Of a DNA stretch of 7,319 nt, positions 1 to 6,300 are shown piece after piece. Location: positions 1-7,319 of the forward strand of contig JAGFXG010000053.1 in the NCBI GenBank assembly GCA_017860985.1, written 5' to 3'. The notes beneath the pieces were generated by a model. That model was not told the DNA's origin. It ran no database searches and worked only from the letters and a program-made list of their open reading frames with translations. How positions within the stretch are numbered: position 1 is the stretch's first letter; each line of letters begins with the position of its first letter. A program made the position numbers and the translations under genes. This DNA is from Deltaproteobacteria bacterium (GTDB taxonomy: Bacteria; Desulfobacterota; Syntrophia; Syntrophales; Smithellaceae).

Positions 1-1
1 C

Positions 2-280
2 AAGGGTCTCTTCGTTGGATTGGTAATTGCGGTGGGGCTGATTTATCTGCGGGGGATGGATCTGCAAATCTGGACGGAAAAAATGGAAGCTTTGTCGTGG
101 CTACTGACGATTCCTGCCATATCGGCCTATCTGGCCATGAATTTTACCGGCGCTTCCACCTATACATCGCTTTCCGGTGTAAAAAAGGAAATGCGCTTCG
201 CCCTGCCGCTGGAAATAGGAGCGGTGATCCTGGGACTGGTCACATGGATAACGTCATTCATAATTGCCTGGGAGTTATAA
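2..280 (+). CDS. hgcA: HgcA, corrinoid protein of mercury methylation (C-terminal 92 residues only)
   Basis: HgcA is the cobalamin-dependent membrane protein that transfers a methyl group to Hg(II), producing methylmercury. Only the end of its C-terminal membrane domain is in the window, because the frame is open to the left edge. Three hydrophobic segments are visible (about residues 3-16, 31-46 and 67-90 of the visible part), fitting the last of the roughly five helices of this domain. The loop NFTGASTYTSLSGVKKEMR (residues 47-65), followed by ALPLE, is the conserved C-terminal signature as I remember it from known HgcA proteins. The cobalamin-coordinating cap-helix cysteine motif should lie upstream and cannot be checked here. 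hgcB follows after one base, which strongly supports the call. A TTG at base 20 could pass for a start, but coding continues upstream of it, so this is a truncated gene and not a small protein. Stop TAA is at 278-280. Confidence 0.93.
   Translation, partial: KGLFVGLVIAVGLIYLRGMDLQIWTEKMEALSWLLTIPAISAYLAMNFTGASTYTSLSGVKKEMRFALPLEIGAVILGLVTWITSFIIAWEL
270..274 (+). promoter_or_regulatory. Ribosome binding site of hgcB, inside the end of hgcA
   Basis: GGGAG lies 7 bases before the ATG at 282 and within the last codons of hgcA, as expected for translationally coupled genes. It favours ATG 282 over the in-frame TTG at 264, which would overlap hgcA by 17 bases, and over the ATG at 291, which has only a poorly spaced purine run before it. 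Confidence 0.6.
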
Positions 281-281
281 T

Positions 282-611
282 ATGGGAAGCATGGTTTACC
301 TGAAAAATGTAGCAACGCTTGGGATAGACACGTCAAAATGCACCGGCTGCGGCATGTGCCTGGAGGTCTGCCCGCACAATGTATTTAAAATGAACGGGAA
401 AGCCGCCATGATTGTTGATCGTGATGCCTGCATGGAATGCGGTGCCTGCAGCAAAAACTGTCCCGCGGGAGCTCTTCAGGTTCAGTCCGGTGTCGGCTGC
501 GCTGCCGCGGTCATTAACAGCATGCTGGGACGAAACGGCGGCGAATGCTGCTGCGGTCCTCAAACAAACGGAGCCGGTTCTATGAAAGGCGGCGGGTCAT
601 GCTGCTCTTGA
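282..611 (+). CDS. hgcB: HgcB, 2[4Fe-4S] ferredoxin of mercury methylation
   Basis: HgcB is the small ferredoxin partner of HgcA. It is thought to reduce the HgcA corrinoid and to bind and hand over Hg(II). From ATG 282 the protein has 109 residues, close to the usual size of about 95-110. Two cluster motifs are visible: Cys20, 23, 26 and 30 (CTGCGMCLEVCP) and Cys50, 53, 56 and 60 (CMECGACSKNCP). The ECGAC core of the second is typical of HgcB. The isolated Cys73 in GVGCA matches a conserved cysteine that mutagenesis of Desulfovibrio-type HgcB showed to matter (from memory of the literature). The tail has a Cys triplet at 89-91 and a vicinal pair at 107-108; a terminal pair is normal, the extra triplet is notable. 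The gene starts one base after the hgcA stop, so the two are almost surely cotranscribed. A generic ferredoxin is the alternative, but the HgcA neighbour and the cysteine layout make it unlikely. Confidence 0.95.
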   Translation: MGSMVYLKNVATLGIDTSKCTGCGMCLEVCPHNVFKMNGKAAMIVDRDACMECGACSKNCPAGALQVQSGVGCAAAVINSMLGRNGGECCCGPQTNGAGSMKGGGSCCS

Positions 612-673
612 ACGCGGCAGGACGCCTAAACAGCCCCAGATGATCGATATCATTACCGTTCTTTTTAAAACTA

Positions 674-700
674 TTGACTTTGGCCGGACTTTCCTATAGT
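674..700 (+). promoter_or_regulatory. Possible sigma70-type promoter upstream of the GAPDH gene
   Basis: TTGACT (674-679) matches 5 of 6 bases of the -35 consensus and TATAGT (695-700) matches 5 of 6 of the -10 consensus. The spacer is 15 bases, shorter than the usual 17, which weakens the call; reading the -10 two bases further right gives a 17-base spacer but a worse hexamer. It is the best promoter-like pair in this gap. Confidence 0.3.
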
Positions 701-854
701 AATGATCAGGTCTTCTCAAAATGACCTCACTGCAATATGGATATCGGAATTGATCAATATTTATATGATTTTACCTTCCATAACAATCATTGGGGTTCTA
801 TGCGCCTTTCCACTCTCTTTCATCAGAAAAAATCATTCCCGCCACCTCGGGGGT

Positions 855-862
855 AAAGGAGG
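855..862 (+). promoter_or_regulatory. Strong Shine-Dalgarno of the GAPDH gene
   Basis: AAAGGAGG ends 9 bases before the ATG at 872 and is almost a full complement of the 16S rRNA 3' end. It fixes the start of the following gene and suggests high translation. Confidence 0.85.
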
Positions 863-871
863 AAATATATC

Positions 872-2143
872 ATGACCAACAGCAGTTCAAAGGAAAGCAG
901 GCTGCCAGTGCTCGGCATCAACAGCCTGGGAAGAATTGGCAAATTAACGCTATGGCACCATGTCGGCAGAAAGTACTTCAAAGAAATCGTCGTAAACCAG
1001 GGGCGCGATGTGGGAGAGGGAATGGAAACCATTGCCCGGCTGATCGAGGCAGATGCCACATACGGATTGCTCCACCGGTTTCTTTATGGCTATAAGGCGA
1101 AACCCTGCATACAGATTACGGATGATAAAAACGGTAAAATGCTGATCGACGGCATTCCGGTGACGATCCTGCGCGAGCAGAGAAACCCGCTCAATATCCC
1201 CTGGCGTCAACACGGTGTTGATATTGTTGTTGATTGCAGCGGAACATTCAAAGATCCGACGACTCCTGTGGACGACAAGAAAGGTTCCATCCGGGGTCAC
1301 TTAAACGGAGGCGCCAAAGCAGTCATCCATTCCGCGCCGTTCAAGATCAAAAACAAGGCCCTTTCGACTCCTGACGACGCGACAACCCTGATTTACGGGA
1401 TCAACCACACGGCTTTCAATCCCAAAAAGCACCTGCTGATATCAGCGGCGTCCTGCACCACGACGGGCCTCGCTCACATGGTCAAGCCGCTTCTGGACAA
1501 TGAGGACACCAGCAAAATTCTGACGGCGTCAATGTCCACGATCCATGCCGTCACCAATACCCAGAGCGTTCTGGACAAGCTGCCCAAGGCGGGCGAAAAG
1601 GATATCCGCAAGACGCGCAGCATCCTGAATAATATTATCCTTACCTCAACCGGAGCCGCAAAGGCCCTGATCGAGGTCATTCCGGAAGTTAAGAACATCG
1701 GTTTCATGGGCGATTCCATCCGGGTACCGACCAATACCCTTTCACTCATCATCCTGAACGCGACGTTCCAGGCACGCCAGAACAAGGCGGGTGAAATGAC
1801 CAATATCGACACAAAAAAACTCAATGAAATATACCAGAAGACCGCTCAAAACAATCCGCTGGTCCGGTTCACGATGCAGCAGAATGTCTCGACCGATCTG
1901 ATCGGTGAAGACGCGGCAGTCATCATTGAAGGCCAGTTCAATCACACGAGAACCGCCTTCATTCCGGTTGATCTTTCTCATGTCCCCGATCTGCCCGCGG
2001 ATCTCCTCCAGAGCATTGGAGACAAAACCCTGCAGATGCCGGTGATCCACGCCAAGATTTTCGGCTGGTACGACAACGAATATGGAAGCTACACGAACCG
2101 GATGGGTGATTTGACCGTATACATCCACAAGAATATTCAATAA
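872..2143 (+). CDS. Glyceraldehyde-3-phosphate dehydrogenase, long divergent form
   Basis: GAPDH oxidises and phosphorylates glyceraldehyde 3-phosphate to 1,3-bisphosphoglycerate in cytoplasmic glycolysis or the reverse in gluconeogenesis. The Rossmann motif GINSLGRIGK (residues 15-24) replaces the usual GINGFGRIGR. The catalytic Cys195 sits in SCTTTGLA (usually SCTTNCLA), and its partner His225 is in STIHAVTNTQ. TSTGAAKALIEVIPE, then SIRVPT, and C-terminal WYDNEYGSYTNR (from Trp399) complete the family pattern. At 423 residues it is nearly 90 longer than the usual 330-340; the extra length is spread through the protein, including residues around 44-60 and 127-145. The Asp that normally binds the NAD ribose aligns with Gln43 (VVNQGR), so cofactor preference may differ. 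A phosphorylating GAPDH is likely, but an unusual substrate is possible, and I withhold gapA for that reason. The start is set by an ideal Shine-Dalgarno. No pgk or tpi gene lies beside it. Confidence 0.85.
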   Translation: MTNSSSKESRLPVLGINSLGRIGKLTLWHHVGRKYFKEIVVNQGRDVGEGMETIARLIEADATYGLLHRFLYGYKAKPCIQITDDKNGKMLIDGIPVTILREQRNPLNIPWRQHGVDIVVDCSGTFKDPTTPVDDKKGSIRGHLNGGAKAVIHSAPFKIKNKALSTPDDATTLIYGINHTAFNPKKHLLISAASCTTTGLAHMVKPLLDNEDTSKILTASMSTIHAVTNTQSVLDKLPKAGEKDIRKTRSILNNIILTSTGAAKALIEVIPEVKNIGFMGDSIRVPTNTLSLIILNATFQARQNKAGEMTNIDTKKLNEIYQKTAQNNPLVRFTMQQNVSTDLIGEDAAVIIEGQFNHTRTAFIPVDLSHVPDLPADLLQSIGDKTLQMPVIHAKIFGWYDNEYGSYTNRMGDLTVYIHKNIQ

Positions 2144-2160
2144 GAGGCAAATGGATTATG

Positions 2161-2196
2161 ATCCCCCCGTTTTTCAAACACGAAAAACGGGGGGAT
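2161..2196 (+). terminator. Perfect 15-bp hairpin after the GAPDH gene, probable terminator
   Basis: Bases 2161-2175 (six C, then G, five T and C) are exactly complementary to 2182-2196, with a 6-base loop AAACAC. The hairpin starts 17 bases after the stop codon, where a terminator is expected. It lacks the usual T-run after the stem on either strand (ATTATC follows), so it may instead protect the mRNA 3' end or need Rho. Confidence 0.6.
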
Positions 2197-2231
2197 TATC
2201 CCACAAACCGGGAATCGCAACAGATAGATGT

Positions 2232-2260
2232 TTAACAATGCGCACAAAGCTCTTTACGAT
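2232..2260 (+). promoter_or_regulatory. Possible promoter of the PAS-GGDEF gene
   Basis: TTAACA (2232-2237; 5 of 6 matches to the -35 consensus) and TACGAT (2255-2260; 4 of 6 matches to -10) are separated by exactly 17 bases. They lie between the hairpin after GAPDH and the start at 2318, where a promoter for a separately transcribed gene is expected. The call is by motif only. Confidence 0.35.
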
Positions 2261-2317
2261 GTCGTTCAAAACATGACCGTATAACGCCCGGCACCTGACA
2301 AGGATTGGTGATAAGAC

Positions 2318-3307
2318 ATGTCAAAGGAACAGGAAAAAATTAAAATCGTTCCGAACAGGATCGAGGAGCAGCTGGAAAAAGTGATCAGCGAAAATAAGCG
2401 ACTGCGGATCCAGTACGCTTCAGCCACCAAACAGGTTAATGAGCTCAATGAGTTCATGCAGATCATGTTGAATATGTCCCCTTTCGGCATCTCCATCATC
2501 CAGAATGACAAGTTGATTTTCACCAACAAAGCCTTTGCCGAGATTGTCGGTTTTTCTCAGAAACAGCTGAGGAACATGGCTCCCGAAGACATCGTGTTTC
2601 AAGCGGACCGGGAGCATGTCACAAAAAGTATCCAGGGAGCTTACACGGACCATGTACAAACATTTTTCATGTTTCGCGTCATGACGAAGGATGAAAAGAT
2701 CAAATGGATTCTGGGTTCGGTCTCCCTGATTCACATGAATGAAAAGCAGGCCCTGCTGGGTAATTTTGTTGACCTGACCGAAGGAAGGGTCATGCAGCTG
2801 GCATACAATGACACGCTTACCGGCCTGCCCAACAGAAAGCTGATGATGGATCGCATGGAACAGGCCATCGTCGCGGCGAAAAGAAGAAACGAAAAGCTGG
2901 CCCTGCTGTTTATGGATCTTGACGGCTTCAAAAAAGTCAATGATCAGTACGGGCACGAAATCGGCGACAAGCTGCTCGTTGAAATCGCAGGCAAGCTAAA
3001 AGAAGTCGTCCGGCGGGAAAATGACACCATTTCCCGATTCGGCGGAGATGAATTCCTGATTCTGCTGACGGACATTACCCACAGAGAGCACATTGAAAAT
3101 ATCATTTTCCATCTTTTTGACAAATTCACTAAACCGATCGCCATCTCCGGAACAAACGTGACCAACCGCGTCTGTTTCAGTGTCGGAGTCGCTTTATATC
3201 CCGATCATGGCGATGACTCCGACACATTGATACGGCACGCCGATGAGGCCATGTACAGGATAAAAAAAACACGCGGAAAAAACAGCTTTCTTTTTTTTGA
3301 ACCGTGA
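2318..3307 (+). CDS. PAS-GGDEF diguanylate cyclase
   Basis: This is a predicted soluble enzyme that makes c-di-GMP from two GTP in response to a signal sensed by its PAS domain. The 329 residues comprise a predicted coiled coil (about 14-50, rich in Glu, Lys and Leu), a PAS domain (about 46-155, with NMSPFGISII and FTNKAFAEIVGFS), and a GGDEF domain from about residue 160. The latter begins with DTLTGLPNR (165-173), includes MDLDGFKKVND, and has the active-site GGDEF at 242-246, fully intact. RxxD at Arg233-Asp236 is the inhibitory c-di-GMP site, so product feedback is likely. It ends with the typical ADEAMYRIKKTRGKNS. There is no signal peptide, membrane segment or EAL domain. The PAS ligand cannot be read from sequence. 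The ATG at 2318 follows AAGGA (2300-2304) at 13 bases and GGTG (2307-2310) at 7, a modest site. It converges on the next gene with a 28-base gap. Confidence 0.93.
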   Translation: MSKEQEKIKIVPNRIEEQLEKVISENKRLRIQYASATKQVNELNEFMQIMLNMSPFGISIIQNDKLIFTNKAFAEIVGFSQKQLRNMAPEDIVFQADREHVTKSIQGAYTDHVQTFFMFRVMTKDEKIKWILGSVSLIHMNEKQALLGNFVDLTEGRVMQLAYNDTLTGLPNRKLMMDRMEQAIVAAKRRNEKLALLFMDLDGFKKVNDQYGHEIGDKLLVEIAGKLKEVVRRENDTISRFGGDEFLILLTDITHREHIENIIFHLFDKFTKPIAISGTNVTNRVCFSVGVALYPDHGDDSDTLIRHADEAMYRIKKTRGKNSFLFFEP

Positions 3308-3327
3308 CCAAAGGCAAAGCCTGCCTG

Positions 3328-3344
3328 AAAAAACCCTACAGGGT
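3328..3344 (-). terminator. Weak possible intrinsic terminator overlapping the stop of the PPDK-like gene
   Basis: Read on the minus strand, ACCC and GGGT (3344-3341 and 3336-3333) form a 4-bp stem with loop TGTA, directly followed by a run of six T (3333-3328, the first shared with the stem). The stem contains part of the TAG stop codon. The geometry is right, but the stem is very short, so this is tentative. Confidence 0.3.
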
Positions 3345-6300
3345 AATCGAATAATACTTTTCCGTTTCCCTTTCATGCTTTCCCAGATAAAGGGCGCCGC
3401 TCCAGCCGTCAATGCAGATAAAATCGCCCGTTTTAATCGTTTGTCCTTCAATCGTGGCATAGCCTTCCGATTCGTAAACCTTCAGTTTCCCCAGGCCGAC
3501 AACACCGACTTTGCTGAGCTGCGGAATCGTCACGGCGGCATGGGAGGTCGCACCGCCCTTGGCTGTCAGCAACCCCTCCACCTGCAGCAGAACGCCGACA
3601 TCATCAGGAACTGTATCAGGACGCACCAGGATCAGAGACGTTTTCGGCTCCTTCTCACGGAACCGTTTAATGTCGTCTTCGGAATAAACCGCCTTGCCGC
3701 AAAGCGCGCCGCCGCTCACACCAATTCCCGTACCCAGCAGGGCCGACGCCAGAAGCGGGGTGTCTTTAAAACGTCTGAGTGTCTTGGTTTTGATCTGGTC
3801 CATGTCACGGGTCTGCAGAATGAATAACTGCTCTTTCCGGGGACCTTCAAACGTAAATTCCATTTCCTGATGATTGAAACCCTTTTCGTAAATAATGATT
3901 TCCGCGATTTTGACCAGTTCGGCATAAATATCCGGAAACGTAACTTCGAGTGAAATATTGGTATGCCGATGTTCAGTAATCCGCTGTTTTTCGGAGATGG
4001 GAAATGTTTCGACGAGGCCGGAAACGATATCATCTCCCTGGACGCCAAAAATAAAATCACCGTAAAGCGTTACGTCGGAGGACGTGCTTTTCGGGTCCCG
4101 GGTAAAAATAACACCGGAACCTGATTTTTCATGGAGATTGCCGAAAACCATCGCCTGCACGATCACCGCTGTCCCCCACTCATCGGACAAACGCATTTGA
4201 TGACGATAAATTTTGGCCTGATCGGAATACCAGGAATCAAAAACCTGCAAAATAGCATGACGCAGCTGCCGCATCGGATCATCCGCCAGCGGAATACCGT
4301 TATCCTGAATACCTTTTTTGTATGTCTGCGCGATTGTTTTCATCAGATCGGGCGAAAACTGAATTTTTCTTTCCACACCGTGTTTCTGTTTGAAGCCGTC
4401 CATAATGGCATCAAAAAAGTCCCGGCTCAGCCCATGGAACATTCCCCATGTCTGAAGGAAGCGGCGGTAGGAATCCCACGCCGCCCACTGAAAGTCCTTT
4501 CTTGCTCCGAGGCTTTCCGCGATGGACGCGTTGATGCCGACATTCAAGAACGAGCGCATCATTCCCGGCAGAGAAACCGTGGCTCCGCTCCTGACCGATA
4601 AAAGCAGGGGATTGCTGCGATCGCCGAACTTTCGGCCTGTTTTTCTTTCCAGATCGGAAATTTGTTTATTGATGCGGTCGGCAAGATCGCGGAACAGATA
4701 CTTATAGCCGTAAACGGCGTCATATCCCCGGAAGACTTCCGTGGTAATGATAAACCCCGGCGGCACCGGAAAGCCAAACGAAACCAGCTTTTTGAGAAAA
4801 TAGCCTTTATTCCCCAGAAGAATCTGATTATCCATTTTGGCGTTTTTGCCGTAGATGGAGGAGACCGCCAGCTCTGGATTGTAATCCATCAGCAGATTGA
4901 GGATTCTTTTGTTATCCTTGAATTTTTCCAGTTCCGCATTGAGTGTTTTAATGACCGCGTGAACGAAGTTGTCCAGCACCTGCAGGCCGAAAGCGGATGA
5001 AATCATACTGCGAATAAAACTCTCTGATTCCTGATAAACCAGTTCATCGCTCCGGAGCTGTTCGCTTTTTTCATCGTCATCCTGCACAGGCGCCTTGATC
5101 TGACGGACGATTACCGGCAGATTGGCACTGTGGGCGTCGATATAGTAATCGCGAATCACATCCTGAATGCCCTTGGAAATGAACCGGAAAATATCCAGGT
5201 ACTGCTCTGCGGAAAATTGTTTGACGGGCAGCGCGCTTGTGACATATTTAACTTTGGCCACCAGCCCTTCGGTGGAAATCCCCTCCAGCTCCAGTGCGGA
5301 TAGATAGTGCCACAGGTAGGTGTGAATCCTGACAATCGTGCGCTTGGTGATGAACTTCAGGTTCAGGGATTGAATCAGTTCTTCAAACAACATGCTGCCC
5401 AGGCTCTCCAAACGCAGGATGATTCCCATCGCGTCAAATTTTTCCTCGTGATAGGTCCCATACATGGACGGAATGCCCGCGGCAATATGCCGTTTATGGT
5501 AGATATTCTCGAAGGACTGGGTTTTCTTTTCCGAAAGCACCCTGGCTTTCATCACGGCCAGGAATTTCAAGATCATGGTCAGGCTGCGGTAATAATTTTT
5601 CATTTTCAGCGACTGTTTGAGCGACAGAATGTCCGGTCCGGCAAAAACATTGACGGCTTCCAGATCCTTGATCAAATCAAAATACTGAGGATGATATTTT
5701 TTATGGATCAACTGATAGATGCGGATCATCAGTGACACACGCTCCCGATCCACTTCCGAAATACCTCGGATTTGCTGAATCTCCCTGGCAATTTTTCCAT
5801 CATCCCATTCCAGGAAATTTTTCGGGTCATTGTCCGCCTTCGGAAACAGCTGCAGGAAGGCGTCATGCATGCCTTCAAAATATTCCCCGGAATTGTTCAC
5901 ACGGTCAAACACTTCATCCGGAACATGACTGCGGATAAATTCTTTGTCACCGGAAAACCAGTAGCGGAAGATATGCTCGGTGAACTCGACCAGCATGCTG
6001 TTGCTTTCGACATGGGATTGCTTTCTGAAAAAGTCAATCAGACGGTCGTTGCGGAAGGAAATTTCATCTACGCGGGTGGTAATGTCCCGCAGTTCACCTT
6101 CCGCGCCGATTTCGCTGAAATAGACGGGGAAGATACGTAAAAGCTGTTTGATCAGATTGTAGGCCGGCGCGATATCCGTGTTGAGAAGCCTCGAAATATC
6201 GCGCTGGATCAAATCCGTGTCGCGAATAAAAATCCCGCCGATTTTCAGATTGACGATCAGGGCGGAAATCAATCTCTTCGTCCAGCGAGGTTTCATGGCA

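Larger units (their letters stand above)
612..871. other. Intergenic region between hgcB and the GAPDH gene
   Basis: This 260-base region holds no convincing gene. After hgcB there is only a weak AT-rich hairpin (ATGAT at 640-644 with ATCAT at 649-653) and, eight bases later, a run of five T at 662-666, which is a poor terminator. A possible sigma70-like promoter lies at 674-700. A short inverted repeat follows (AGGTC 708-712, GACCT 723-727, 10-base loop) that could be an operator or chance. The region ends in a strong Shine-Dalgarno. If the promoter is real, the GAPDH mRNA has a leader of about 165 bases, but I see no recognisable riboswitch. Confidence 0.5.

Noticed and set aside
20..280. 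A free-standing 86-residue membrane protein starting at TTG 20
   Set aside because: The frame is open to the left edge and the sequence is the HgcA C-terminus, so this is the tail of a larger gene.
640..666. Intrinsic terminator after hgcB (AT-rich hairpin and a T-run)
   Set aside because: The stem is five weak A-T-rich pairs and is separated from the T-run by eight bases, so it is unlikely to terminate transcription.
842..862. Leader hairpin hiding the GAPDH Shine-Dalgarno (CCTC with GAGG)
   Set aside because: Only four base pairs can form; it is too weak to count as a regulatory switch.
790..1095. A 101-residue plus-strand open frame overlapping the start of GAPDH
   Set aside because: It is out of frame with GAPDH, which has an ideal Shine-Dalgarno and clear family motifs from its first residues.
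3291..3298. Run of eight T near the end of the GGDEF gene as a phase-variation site
   Set aside because: It sits in the last codons, so slippage would change only the extreme C-terminus; there is no sign of a switch.
3297..3827. A 176-residue plus-strand open frame opposite the swivel domain, and a similar one at 5307-5735
   Set aside because: Both lie antisense to strongly motif-supported coding sequence, have no good ribosome binding site and resemble no protein family.
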